NCBI GenBank assembly: GCA_965644295.1
Contig: CBFFRP010000362.1
Coordinates: forward strand, 62,001 to 126,000
Source: Paraphysomonas bandaiensis
Taxonomy: Eukaryota; Chrysophyceae
Length of the DNA: 64,000 nt
Direction of reading: 5' to 3'
Numbering within the stretch: position 1 is the first letter of the stretch; each line of letters opens with the position of its first letter. Under the pieces are notes generated by a model, which did no database searches, was not told the DNA's origin, and saw nothing but the letters and a program-made list of their open reading frames with translations. Position numbers and translations under genes: made by a program. Of this stretch, positions 43,105 to 55,632 are shown piece after piece.

Positions 43105-44127
43105 AGTACATATCCCCCAGAACACCACGAAAAGATGCGAGCGACTTAGTTGAGGGTTGAGGGAATATTTTCATCAATAAAAAATAATGTCATCTTTTAG
43201 GCCGTCACAAACTTGCATTACTATTATTTTAATTAAGTTAGAGTGTGATATGTTTAGTATCGGCTGCTTATTACTTATTACGGTTTAGCGCTCAAATGTG
43301 CAAAGTGAATAGGGTAAAGGTAATTGTTAGGGGTGTAGGGTGTATCTACTTGTTTACAGGTAAGTGAATTACTACTGATCGTTATCACATATATATTAGA
43401 CTACATTTAGCATATCAAACCTACCTCTTTAGTCATTCGATATGAATATATTCCAAAATGTATGCTGAACATTATAAGATTTTATAAATATTATTTATAT
43501 TTTATTAGTTCTTCCTTGAATCGTTGGACATTATACCAATTTCATCTGTTTTATTCTTCTAACCGCTTGCACGGATTCATACTGACGTATCCAAACAACA
43601 GAAAGACCAAAGGCAAATATCGCATATATATCAGCCTTAACCTCCAGGTCATAAATCATATATTGTAAATATAGAAAACCGTAAAATAATAAGGGTACAA
43701 ACGGCGGACTTTAAGAACCGCACAACCAGATGAACGATGACGACATTCCAGTTTTCTTACCGGCAAAAGCCATCTGTTTCTTCGACGCAGCCATGTGGCT
43801 TCAACGACTGATGTATGAAACAGCATATAGTACAACGTGATACTTTGATAGGACCGGGGCTACCCCAAACATAGGGTGCTCGAATTAAAATATAAATGTA
43901 TCAGACACGGTGCAGAGAGATGTGAAACTACAGTAGCACTGACAAACCATAACAGAACAATACGATACAAGAAACAAAATGATAGAATGAGTCAACAGAT
44001 TCGACGTAGACTCCTGACAGAGTGATAAAGCGATTTGCCAAACGGCTGTTCAGATATCGAACAACACATTATATTGAGAATTCGGAGAAGAATGGTGTGA
44101 CATTACATTCTTGTCGACGAGAAATCA
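43105..44127. other. Intergenic, mostly no recognised content
   Basis: The first 45 bases continue the dispersed repeat (CCCCCAGAACACCACGAAAA, compare near 60.83 kb). The remainder is AT-rich with no supported gene. A minus-strand ATG at about 43793 opens a 25-codon frame (MAASKKQMAFAG) followed by a GTAAGA donor-like sequence, but no second exon is visible. Confidence 0.4.
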
Positions 44128-45540
44128 TTATATCGATGATTGAGAGTACAATGACGCGACGTTAAATTCTTGTCGACGAGGAACTGAAGGCGATGATTGC
44201 CCTGCTGCTGCTCGGAGAGAGAGTGTGGCGTCCGATCGAACAGATGTCTCTACATAAATCTTTCCACCATCCGACGAGGAGCTGGACGGTCGACCCTGCG
44301 TTCGTGGGAGCAGTCGCTTAGAAAGAGCAGAGAGAGCCTTACCCAATCGCCTTCGTAGAGAGCTCTTAGCCCTGTAGTCAGATTGGGTAGGAGCGGGGGT
44401 GGGGGGCGGATGCTTAGTTCTTTCTTTGCACTGAGAAGAAAAGATACTGGGGCCAGTTGAGAAGGGCTTACGTCTCACGCCATTCGACGCCATCTCTTCT
44501 GAGGCCGCACGAACCAATCTTGGAGTTATCGTGGTCATATAATTGGCTGAAGAAATTCCACCTGTTCGGAGAGGGATACCCTCTCGTCCATCTTCTGACC
44601 AATCCTCCAGACTTACCTTACGGCATGCACTGCAATCTGAATTCGCATCACTACTTAGAACATCATCGAACCCCGATAGCTCGAACTTTTCCAATGTTTT
44701 TTTGGAGTGAGCAATTGTAATGAGGTCCTGAATAGTGTTGTGCAGTCGCATATACTCTTCACATGTGATCATCATAGAAAAGTTCAGCATGCGTAGTATC
44801 GCACTCTCCATTTGATTTAGGTGAGTCAGTGATGTATTAGAAAACATGCCCGCAAAGTCAACATTCACCATAGAGAAATCGTCCCATATTTTACTGGCCA
44901 ACAGCATACATGTGAACAATGTATACCGCCAATTTAAGGCACAGATGCGAAAATCATTGTTGGTAACTTTTGATAATCGCTCCATATAAATTAAGGCGAT
45001 AATCATACATTCATATTCCATCTCGCTCTCATGATGAATAATTGTGAATATAAACTGAACTGCCTCCAAGGAATAGCTCTGCATAAATTCCGTTAAATAA
45101 GTTATTACGAACATATAAATTGCTCACATCTGGATGTATCGCTTCTGGTGTGCACTCTCGACAAAATATGCGATACTTATTCGGTGGGATATAAGAATCA
45201 TTTTCCGATTGCTGGATAACAGATACGATATTAGCACTGATACATCGAATGACGTCATCCTCCATGCAACGGAAGTCCGTTTTCATAGAGTGTGAACGAG
45301 AAGCCATTCTTCTTTTCCTCCTTGATTGTAATCCCTCATCAGGTGAACTGCTTCCTGGTTCAGAGATGCTGCTGAGGCTCGGAGATTCGGCATACTTTTG
45401 TTGTCTTTGTCGCTGTCGTGAGCCGTTTTTACGGTCTGATAGGATAGATATAATGCCCGCTAACAACACATAAGTATAGCAATAATATAATGATAATGCG
45501 TACCATGGTCTCTTGAGTGTGCTCTATTGAGGGTAGACAT
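44128..45540 (-). CDS. Cyclin Y-like cyclin, paralog A
   Basis: Three minus-strand exons (45540-45504, 45459-45128, 45078-44128) give 439 residues; introns of 44 and 49 nt are phase-consistent. The cyclin box runs from about residue 75: MEDDVIRCISANIVSVIQ, then EYECMIIALIYMERL, WRYTLFTCMLLASKIWDD, LTHLNQMESAILRMLNFSM and EYMRLH. The SKIWDD motif and overall pattern are those of the cyclin Y / Pho80-like group, which activates CDK14/PCTAIRE-type or Pho85-type kinases. The C terminus is Ser-rich with a basic amphipathic stretch (LRRRLGKALSALSKRLLPR) that is also conserved in paralog B, so it is probably functional (membrane or partner binding, by inference). The gene is divergent from paralog B, with both introns at equivalent positions. 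Confidence 0.85.
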
Positions 45541-46362
45541 CGTGTTGGGTGCGGTATAAGGCACTGAATGAGGCATACGAACGAGCTTCTTCACAGGAGC
45601 GAATACATCGATCTGATTCACTCACAGTGCATCTCTCATACGCTTGACCTCTAACCACACCTCCCTCGTTCCAGTGGAAGTTATTTCCTCACGGGGTTAT
45701 AAGATATACCACCATGAGGATCATTATGAAGGAGTTTCTTTATATTCCCTCACTGCACTGGACACTATCGTAACTATACACTACACAGTATACACACACA
45801 TACACATACATACATACATACATACATACACTGCAGAGCTTGTACGGCTCTCTCTATACGTCAACTGCCCTACGTATCCTCCAATTTTTTCAAATATCAT
45901 AATTGACGTCACACTCCTTTTTTTTACTGGCGAAATATCTGGACTTTGATGGATATATTTTGGTAATATCCAGTAGATCCGTTGCTGTGTAGATAGTAAT
46001 GGAATACAGGAATACATACATAGAGTACACTTTTTTGTAATTGAGCCAAATTACCAAGAAATTTAAGCACCTGCCCTCATAAAATACGTAGAAATGTTGA
46101 TATTTCATTAAAATCCCTGTAATAATCCCTAAAATAATCCCTAAAACCTAGTTTTCCCTTCAAACCTCCGTATTTTAGTGGGTGGTGTGCAGCAGGAGTG
46201 GCTCAGGGTAAGGGAAAGAATTCCCAGTTCATTGAACTAGGCGATAACTTCCTGACGTCATCTGACGATGCATGTTTCAAACTGAGCGATGTATTGATAT
46301 ATCCAACCATACACAGTTGTTTGTTGTGGCTGCTGAGGCATAGATCATATGTATAGGTGACA
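45541..46362. promoter_or_regulatory. Shared region between divergent cyclin genes
   Basis: 822 bases separate the start codons of the two paralogs and must hold both promoters. A small CATA tract lies at 45800-45830. No defined element can be assigned. Part of the region (45640-45780) is less AT-rich, but carries no coding gene that I can support. Confidence 0.4.
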
Positions 46363-47466
46363 ATGGATAGAGATCACGGTAACAGTGTGAGTCGTTTATC
46401 AGGATCGTCTAATGGTTTGTTTGTATTCAGCGAGAATTGTGTCTCTCATTGTTGACGACCTATCGAAAGATAGTGCTTCTCATTGCAACCAGCATTCCTT
46501 TCTCTCACAGTCTCCCACTAGTGTGATGGATGGGCTGCCACTGTGGTATCACTTAGAGGATTGGCAGTGCCTCGATTCCGATATCATACGCAGCATATGT
46601 GCCTACATTGTCTCCAGAATAGAAGAAGCGGAGCGTGACCAATATGTTCCACCACGGGAGTACAGCATATTTTGCAGTAACTCAAAGTCGATTCCTGACA
46701 GCAAAGATGTAAGCGTACTGAGCTGTGTGTTATACTGTCGTATTCACAATATTTATATCAGTCATTTCGTCTGGAGACAATTCAGCAGTTATTCAACATT
46801 ATATACCAAGAGGGCGAGATGGAATATGAGTGCATGATTATCGCCCTCCTTTACTTAGAGCGACTATCAACACAAACGAATCATACCTTTCGCCTTTGTG
46901 CGTTGAATTGGCGGTATACCTTATTTACCTGTATGATTTTAGCCAGTAAAATATGGGATGACTTTACCTTAAAAAATGGTGCATTCGCGGACATATTTTA
47001 TAACACGAGTTTACACCACTTGAATCGACTAGAACGACATCTACTTAAGATACTGGATTATAGACTAGGCGTTTCCATCGATGAGTATATGGCCCTTCAT
47101 TCACTTTTGTGTGGGTTCGTCCACACGGCGAGAGAATTACGCGTTCAAAACTCCTTTGAAGAGAAAAGTGATATATTACATATTTTTCCTGGTGATGTAA
47201 TACTGCATCAACGGCATAGCGATATGTACATGATAGCCACTGCTGCGAGTGGGTCATGCTCACTCCCTCATACCCTCAACATAGCCCAATGCAAGAAAAA
47301 AAGGAAACGTTCTGTGAGAAGAAGTCTAGGAAAAATTATTTCCGCTGTCTCTAGACGACTGCTCCCGCAATTTAGAAAACAACCTTCTAATACGTTTCCA
47401 GACTGTGGAAAAGTGCAAGCGGAGCCACGTTCCCCTTCCTCTGCAGTGTTCTTTGCGGTTAGCTGA
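46363..47466 (+). CDS. Cyclin Y-like cyclin, paralog B
   Basis: Three exons (46363-46378, 46431-46708, 46762-47466) encode 332 residues; introns are 52 and 53 nt. The first exon is only 16 nt (MDRDH plus one base); paralog A has a first exon with the same MxxxRDH-A junction and the same phase 1 break. The cyclin box reads LDSDIIRSICAYIVSRIEE, EYECMIIALLYLERL, WRYTLFTCMILASKIWDD and LHHLNRLERHLLKILDY. It matches paralog A through the box and again in the C-terminal basic motif (RRSLGKIISAVSRRLLP). The N-terminal disordered segment is shorter than in A. Likely role: activating partner of a cyclin-dependent kinase of the PCTAIRE/Pho85 type, by family analogy. Confidence 0.87.
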
Positions 47467-48021
47467 AGAGCAGCAAGGTTATTTCTTATTTGCAAGCTCT
47501 GCGGCTATGATGACTTCTATCGAATAGATGTGTCAAAATATGAATCAAAGTTGTTCTTTGTTTATGCGAAAGATCTTGAATATGCGTGTTATTTCCATGA
47601 TTCACTCTTATCTATTACACTTGCACGATTCTTTTCAGATATTTTGGGTTAAGTGCACGTGCTTGATTATGCTGCTACCTGCCACTTGACATCTTGATAT
47701 GTTATACATTGAAGACAGTAAATATGAAAGTATAATTTGTGTTCAATATGATATCGCGACTTCGCTATATTGTCACCTTGAATCGGTGAAATGCATTTTT
47801 GTATTCCTCAGACATCATCCCATCTGCTAGAGGTTACGTGTTGTGTATGCTTATATCCATGCTCACTTACTTAGAGCTTAATAGTTGAAAACAATCATCA
47901 CTGAGATAATACCAGGATACTATGACTTAATACATTTACGTTTCACTGAAATGCATAGACCTGAGCAATATCGCCAAGTCATATACTCATACTCACATCC
48001 AATTCAGTCAATTTAAATATT
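47467..48021. other. Convergent intergenic region, no gene seen
   Basis: Spacer between the 3' ends of cyclin paralog B (plus) and the NHA antiporter (minus). AT-rich; nothing recognised. Confidence 0.4.
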
Positions 48022-50485
48022 CTACACTTCATCACATATCTCACGTTGCTTTTGCTTGTACTGCTCGATATGCTGAGCACTGGGCTTGTAGCCAGTGAAA
48101 GATCGCATGGGTTGATGATAAAGCTTAATATGCGCACGGGACGGTACAAACCCATTAAATGACGTACGGCGAACAACTTCATTTTCATCTCCCCGTGCAG
48201 CCTCTTCCTCTGACAATATAGAGCTCAATTTACGGGTTATTTCTTTATAAGTAGGAATATTTTGATAGTTTCCACCGCTAGTGATAAACAAATCCGAAGT
48301 TGGAAATTCGTCACCTTGCTCGTTTATCACACGCCATACTGATTCAATACCCTCATCAATAACATCCAATCGCTTTAGCACCTGATCTATCGTTGTCATT
48401 TTGATTGGTTTTTCCATGCCATTGAGATTCACACTCACTAACTTCTCCTCGTCATCGGAATCATCTGTAGTTGCCAAAGCATTTTCGACCTGTTCGTCAT
48501 TGCCATCAGCATGGCCATTTGATGTCTTTTTGGCATTGTAGAGTAGAGAGCGTATCGCTTTCATCTCGTCGACCATACGGGTGAAGAAACGAGAAGTATG
48601 AGTACGAGCCTGTAGAGCCCGACCCTCTGGTGATGCTCGACGAGCTTCTTCCATCATCGTCCAGTTCTCTGGCTCCGACATAGAGTTATTTCTAGCAATG
48701 TTTTTATCCTACCAGAAAGAGGAAAACACATCATTCAAAACACTAATGCTATATATAACTAAGAAATGACTTCACCACACGACTAAACCTAAAATACAAT
48801 GCAAAAGGTGTTCGCAAAATAAACCTGTGAATCTGATTTCCCTGAATCTTTATTGGTTTCTTTTGTGTGCACCAACCATCTAGGACCCAGTGTGCTAATG
48901 CAGATCAGTCCTATGGGTGCTGTCAAAAGAATTGACACCACAGCAGTGACCAGAATATCTTTGCCCCATTGTTCCCACTTATCAAAATCTGGATCAGTAT
49001 GGTCCATTTTTTCCCGGATAAGATCCAGTGGCACACTTCCCAATGCCGCCTGAACAGTGGCTTTAGGAATCCAACTCAAACCGATAAAGGATCTTTCCTA
49101 TGATATTTATAAATTATGGATTGAAATATTGACAGTAAAATTGATCGTACCTTGAAGTTGAAGTCCTTACCACCAGTTACGAGGAAAGCGACAGGAACCC
49201 GAACTGCCATTCCAACAATAACAGCCAAAATGGCTTTGGGTAAGACATTTAGCTCCAGTTCACGGAAGTCAACGGAAGCACCTATAAACCGATCAGTTCA
49301 CAGTGTGTGTGGAATATATTATATATATGGAAACACTACAGCAAGATGTATACAAAACATTGCCAGGTGTATTACGTACCGATTACTCCGAATAGCAATG
49401 GCTGTGCAACATTTGCCCAAATTGTTGCAATATGGCGCTCGACATCGTGGTGATGGGAGTTACTGGGTCCATTTGAGAGAATACCACACCATCCGTTCTG
49501 CCAACACATTGAAGCGAAAATACCAGTCATTAGACCAGCCATGGCCCCACCGCCATTATAGTGAAGCGTGGTTGCTCCGAACATAAATAAAAGTCCAAGA
49601 AGAATAGTAATGGCAGATCGCTTTAATTTGGTGTTCCAGATGGTGGTACAGCCGGCAATGTGCCCACCTGAATACATGGAAGTATGTCAGCGAGAATGTT
49701 GTGATACGACATTAATAATAAAGCTAAGTAAACTATAATTAGATATTACCAATATATCCACACACTGATCCTCCTATCAGGTTGATGGGGCCGTGCATGC
49801 CACCAAGAATTGGATTTTCACCTCCCTTCACGGCTAATCCTATACACATCGCAAAGCCACTGATAGCCACTACATCATCAAAAGAAGCAGCGGCTACTAC
49901 AAGTGAGGGAATACCCTTGATAACTCCATATCCACGCTTATGGAGGTCGAACATTCCACTAACGACGACAGCAGGGGACACCGCAGCCAAAACAAATCCA
50001 CCAGATAGGGCAAGAGCAAAGGGCATTTTGAACAAAACCAATGACATAGCACTTATTGTGAACGCCTCAGAGACACCTGGGCAAAGTGTCAACCTTATAG
50101 CTATGAAACCTTGCTTTTTAATCTTTGGGATATCGAGCTCAAGACCAGAGCGAAGCAATATTATCGACAGCCCAAATGCACGAAACTGTGCGCTCCATGA
50201 CTCCGGTAGCCCTTGCATCGGATCTCCAGGTAGATTACGCAGTAAGATTCCAACCACAAGCATACCTAACAGTGGAGGGACGTCTATTTTATTCATCGCA
50301 TTTCCCGCTAAGTAAGATGCTAGCCATAGTAAGATACTGGCCCACATGGGACCATTAGGGAGCATGAAATCGAATCCTAGAGCTAGCGTAAACATCCAGA
50401 ATGCGACTATAAACATTATGGGATTAGCAGCCATTTCAAGGTGCTGTTTAGTGATTGATTCCGTTAATCCACTCAGAGATATCAT
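48022..50485 (-). CDS. NHA-type (SLC9B-like) Na+/H+ antiporter
   Basis: Five minus-strand exons (50485-49750, 49667-49380, 49281-49151, 49097-48825, 48708-48022) encode 704 residues with consistent phases. The first 460 residues form many hydrophobic segments of the CPA2/NHA fold: PPLLGMLVVGILLRNLPGD, AVSPAVVVSGM and SFDDVVAISG. The adjacent Asp203-Asp204 are the ion-binding pair typical of electrogenic NHA exchangers. Exon 4 adds KATVQAALGSVPLD and the last predicted membrane span (TAVVSILLTAPIGLICIS). The final 230 residues are a long cytoplasmic tail, acidic and then basic (GNDEQVENALATTDDSDDEE, EQYKQKQREI), unlike the short tail of animal SLC9B. Expected function: exchange of Na+ or Li+ for H+ at the plasma or an organelle membrane. 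Confidence 0.9.
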
Positions 50486-51170
50486 TGTAAACTATATGAC
50501 TTGATTCTTTAAGTTTAAACACGAGAGTATGGGCGTTAACTCTCCGTGGATATAATGTATATATACCCATATATTTATGGTACTATTGACCGGCTGATGC
50601 AGTAAATCCAGGGGACATTGTTCCACTATGAAGAATACGGCATCAGGATTGAATGATGAATCGGAATGTTAGATGAGAGTATTCGAATTTCATTATGAAC
50701 GAATGAAATAGAAGGAAATTATATTGTAACTCTCTTATTGGGTATGTGGAAGGGTGTGATTTCTATGAAGTTTTATTGAAGAGTTCTAGAAATGGGAAAA
50801 ACAGACTCACATATACAGAAGTGTAGCATCCATACATATAGTAAGACTGCTGATGATGGGGATGTATTTCTATGAGTGGTTTTACGTGACCAGATTTTGA
50901 TGAGAGTTTTCACATAACAAGGAACTCTATTTGAACCTCATCCAGTGCAGTCCAGGGATACTCACGGTCGATAATTCAACCCCTGAGTACTGTGCTAGTA
51001 ACGTTTGCATCAGATTAGCTAATATTTACTCATGAAAGCTGTCATGTGGTCATATATAAGCAGCTATATGTCTGACTTGCTGTGACCCACTCCATGCACT
51101 TGCATAGGCTCAATCTTCATTGAATAGGTTACTTTTCCTTCATCAATTGCAAGCGTCTATATTGTGACAT
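50486..51170. other. Divergent intergenic region, NHA antiporter and EF-hand kinase
   Basis: 685 bases between two divergent starts. No coding or repeat feature recognised; promoters for both genes must be here. Confidence 0.4.
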
Positions 51171-53380
51171 ATGGGCGGGGCGGTTACACGACCAGCAGGG
51201 GCAATTTTGCTCAATGTAAAGGACTATACCATTGAGTCCTACTTATCTGAGGGTGCTATGGGAAAAGTATATCTGGCTACAAGAAAGGCAGACGGTAAAA
51301 AGGTCGCAATGAAGTTTTTTGGGTAGGTATAATGAAAGCCACATACTACTTGCAATGCTGTTCTGTATGTATATGCCGTGAGATGTGAAGATTTCCTTTT
51401 GTGATGTGTCTGTGCAGATACACTCACTGTACTCCTGTCCATGAAGAAATTCAGCGGGAAATTGAACTTATGTTTGCTGTTGCTGGAACTGATGGTGTTC
51501 TTGAGACCCACGGCTACTTTATGGACTCAGTGGATGGGTATATAAGTGGAAAAATTCATAAGGATGGGAGGTATCCAGTAATTGTTATGGAGCTTTTGGA
51601 CGGTGGACATATGCTTGACAGGTGGGCCCATAAGTTTCGCTTCAATTCATGTGTGAGTTAACCGTCATTGGTGCATATTGTAGAATCAATAAGAGGAATG
51701 TGGTATCAGAGAAATTTATTTCTCGTGCATTTCGTAGCATTGTCCTTGCTCTGAGGAGTCTCCACAGCAAGGGTTATATTCACCGGTATGGCCATAATAT
51801 GTGTGTATATTGCTCCCTCAAATGCTATTGTACTGTGGAATGACATGATATTCTAATTTTTGCTTTTTCTATCAGTGATCTTAAGCTGGAAAATGTTATG
51901 CTTGCAACGAAGGACGAAGATTCGCCAGTAAAAATTATAGACTTCGGCCTGATGGTTCGACTTAAAGATAGTCTCTGCCGCTCAGGTCTACAAACCGGCG
52001 TATATCAGGACCGAAAGCGTCAAGGAACTCCGGGTTTTGTTGCCCCTGAATCGCTGACTGATATGCAGTACTCCTCCGCCTCAGATGTCTGGCAGGCGGG
52101 GTGTGTGTTATATTCACTACTTAGTGGAACTGCCGCTTTCAACCCCAATATTCCTGAACAAATTACTCAAATGTCTTATTTTAAAATGGTGGGCAAGGCT
52201 TGGGATAATATTTCTTCCTCGGCAAAAGATCTTGTGTCAAAGTTACTCAAGCGTGATCCGCGGTCTCGAATCACTATTTCCGAAATATTACAACACCCCT
52301 GGCTAGATGGAGATGCTCCGGATGTTAACCTTGGAGACAGCTATTTTGAAAGGATACGTCACCTTGCGCTACGACACCGCCTTAAAGCCTTTTTTGTTGA
52401 CAATAAAATTGAACAAGGAAACAAAGAGCGGCGAAAGCATTTACATCAACTGCTACCGGTTTTGGCGACACCTGCTTCTCCCGTAATCTCCCGTGATCAC
52501 TCAGGAAACCATACCTCTCTGAGTCCTATTCGAATTCCATCACCTGCAGTGTCGGACAATGAATCGGCTACAAACACACCCACAGCGGAAGATGCTGAGA
52601 AGTTTCGCGGAAAATTAAAATCTCTGAAACGGGCGGTCGTGCGGAGTGTGTCGAAAAATCAGAATCTCCTGAAGAGCAATGTGGATTCATTTGATGCAGA
52701 GGATGGAAAAGAGGACAATTGGAATACTTCTCTTGGAAATGTGCCCCTGGAGGCTGGTGCTAGTGGACAGAAGCGTATAGATTATAAGACATTCGGAAAT
52801 ATGCTTCGGAAGTGCGGTTTGCCTGAGCTATGTAACCCCGAGGTGTTCCATATATTTGATATGAAAGGGTGTGGAACGATTGACCTCAAAGAATTTCTTA
52901 TGACTCTCTTAGCATTCAATCAAGGTTGTGGTACAGATGATACACCAGATGAATCAGCCGCAAAACTTTTCTTCGATATGTTTGTAAGTAGAAAGTATTA
53001 AACTATATATTGTGCTCGTGTCATATATGTAGTGGTGATTGTACTGATTCTGTGGCATGTATTTTGTATTGAACCTTGGAGATATATCTTCCTTTACGTT
53101 TGTACAGGATATCAACGAAAACGGATATATTGACTTAGAAGAGCTTCGTCTCGCAGTGGAGTATCTCATGCATGACTATAATGTAAATGGCGAACTGCTA
53201 TCATCAGATGGGCCATGTGGCACAACTATAGGTCCGAACATTGAGGAGCTGTTTAATGCCATTGATATAACTCAGAATGGAAAAATTGAATTTCACGAGT
53301 TCAAAATTTTCTATGAGAGTTTGCTGACACATACCCGGACGTCTAATGACATGAAAAGTGCTTCTTTTATGCGAAACTGA
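51171..53380 (+). CDS. Calcium-dependent protein kinase-like kinase with three EF-hands
   Basis: Five exons (51171-51322, 51418-51621, 51684-51785, 51876-52983, 53108-53380) give 612 residues; introns (95, 62, 90, 124 nt) rejoin the kinase motifs exactly. The kinase domain covers about residues 15-300: LSEGAMGKVYLA loop, VAMKFF lysine, YIHRDLKLENVML, IDFGLM and GTPGFVAPESL. All catalytic residues are present. A Ser/Thr-rich linker with KFRGKLKSLKRAVVRSVSKN follows, which may act as an autoinhibitory junction. Three EF-hands come last (DMKGCGTIDLKE, DINENGYIDLEE split by intron 4, DITQNGKIEFHE). MGGAV at the N terminus is a candidate N-myristoylation site. Canonical CDPKs have four EF-hands; one appears lost or unrecognisable here. 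Role: Ca2+-regulated Ser/Thr phosphorylation. Confidence 0.9.
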
Positions 53381-54024
53381 TAGTGAAGCATTGTACATTA
53401 TGTATTTCAGAATAATACAGCAGTGACATGGATTTACGTTTCAAAGAGAGTATTACTACTATTGGAGTTACAGTGGTATGTCAACGTGAATGCAGTGTAT
53501 CGTGTATCACATACAAAGGATTTGTCGTTTTGCCTGACTGTTACTTACTTAGTGCTTTATTTTCAACATAAACGCCGTTAATACATATAGAATACCGTTG
53601 TTTTAATCAAAGTGTTATTCATTATATATATACATAGTACATAGTGGTTTTCGTACTCGTCGCGATTACACTGCATTCCAAATATTGCTGTGTTTGTCGT
53701 AGCTTGATTTGTCGACTTTGATGCTTGTAAGCTATTAAAAGCTGTGTTCCTAAGGTATTTGAATTATGACCGTTACTTGAATGCAGTAGTTGTTAAGTTG
53801 TAAACAGTATTACATGATACATGAACTAATAATCACCTGTTCATACAGTATATGACGACAAGCTGCTGATGTGTCCACAAGAATAAATGTTAATTAGTTA
53901 TGAATATATCCCACAATGCAAGTGCATGTCACCTTGATGACGAACTTAACTGGCAGCGTGAGTTACATAATGCTACAGTGCTACATTCACTACACCATAT
54001 GAGTTCCCCCCAGGTATAGCACGC
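53381..54024. other. Convergent intergenic region, no gene seen
   Basis: AT-rich spacer between the 3' ends of the EF-hand kinase (plus) and AP-4 mu (minus). Nothing recognised. Confidence 0.4.
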
Positions 54025-55632
54025 TCACACTCGGCAGACATAAGATGAGGACAGCGTTACGTATCTCACCCATCGATAAGGGTTATACGACTTGTGAGTC
54101 TCAGATATTCGCAGATATTTTACTTGAAGATTCGATACATTGTACATCGGAATCTCAAACGTCATCGCTACTGGCCCTATTTCCCGCTTGTGACTTGCAT
54201 TTGCAGGCTGATCAAGAGTCAGCTTCACCCTCATGGCCAACTCTGAACCCCCTACAAGCTTCTTTATAGTCCACTGCACACGCTTACTCCCCGGAATATA
54301 CTCCGCTGAGCTTCCTGGTATATTCACAGACATCTCGAATGCAACACTATAGCAGTGATCGAAATATATTAATTGAGTTCCATGAAAGATAATAACATGT
54401 CGACCATATAATGGAAATACATGCTACAGTTCCATTACCTTGCAGTGCATCTAGGAACAGGAATGTTCACTACTACGTTCGAACCGTGGTTGCCTTCAGG
54501 AATCTCTGATCGTATCATACATAACACTTCCAGTTTATACGGTCCGCTCTCCTCAATGGCGGGGAATATTTTGAATGGAGATTGAAAATCTCCAGTAATG
54601 CGGTAGTTTAGAACCGTAAATTCTCCATCTACATTTACACGTCTATTAGTTGCTTGAAATATATGCAGTAAGCATGCTATCAGAAGCATGAAGAGTAATG
54701 TTCGGGAAGATAATCAGATAATCAACATACCTGGTGGAACGAAATGCAGAGTTCGCTGTGACTCAAACTCGTCCAGTCTCACACACTCGTGAAAATTGCA
54801 GTCATCAAGCACAACAGATCCATACTGCGACGTTCCTTTACCAATTACAAGGTCTTCATTGAGCGCCAAGCGTAGCTCCGGATTACCCGAGAGGAATGAT
54901 TTCATCTGAATGGCTCCATCAATAGAGGAGTTTACTACAAACCCATTAGCATTGAAGAGGACAGTCAATTTCTCAACAATATCAACGTAGATTTCATTCT
55001 TCGACTTTGATGACCGATTCGCAAGCGCAACTGGAAGATTTGCTGCGCTGGACGGCTTAGATTTGCCTGTACCAATAGACTGCATTATATTCAATGCCGC
55101 AGTCTGTGGCTTGATAATAACAGCATCATTGTGCACAAAATTCTTTAGAGATTCTGTTTGAGTACTCTGTGGATAACCGAAGTCCAGCATTTCATCCAAT
55201 AATTCATAGATTAGAGTAAAGTTACGGCGAATAGCCTCTTCAGTCAAAATACCGCAGTAGTCCTTTATCACCTTCGCAATTCTGTTTAATAGCTCAAGAG
55301 TAGTAGCTGGAGACACATTCAATCTATATTTTTCATCTTATAACTATAACGTGAGAAGTTTATACACTCACCGTGTAGTGCATGCCATCAGCAGACTGTT
55401 ACGACGAATATAAATATAATTAAATCCATCTAAATGAAAGATCGGAGGCGCGTCTCCTCTCTCCCAAAATTTCACCTATAGACACTATGATTATCTTACT
55501 AAATACATAAGATTTATAATGTACTTTTCTAAAGAAATCCTCATGCATAGTGGGGTGCTCATCGCCACGAAAATCTTTACTGATTATACAGTCTCCTCTA
55601 GGCGATAGTATGAAAAACTGAGAGATCGTCAT
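54025..55632 (-). CDS. AP4M1: AP-4 adaptor complex, mu subunit
   Basis: Five minus-strand exons (55632-55525, 55475-55372, 55323-54731, 54628-54439, 54346-54025) encode 438 residues, near the family length of about 450. The N-terminal longin-like domain starts MTISQFFILSPRGDCIISKD, followed across intron 1 by APPIFHLDGFNYIYIRRN and across intron 2 by TTRLNVSPATTLELLNRI. The LIYELLDEMLDFGYPQST block and the mu-homology domain (HFVPPDGEFTVLNYRIT, rebuilt by intron 3; GPVAMTFEIPMYNVSNLQVK; NPYRWVRYVT) are diagnostic. The first exon's KDFRGD favours AP-4 over AP-1, AP-2 or AP-3. AP-4 sorts cargo at the trans-Golgi network without clathrin. The ATG at 55632 is used because it aligns with family starts. 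Confidence 0.93.

Noticed and set aside
43730-43793. Minus-strand ATG followed by MAASKKQMAFAG and a GTAAGA donor
   Set aside because: It looks like a first exon, but no in-phase second exon was found to its left; 25 codons alone are not enough.
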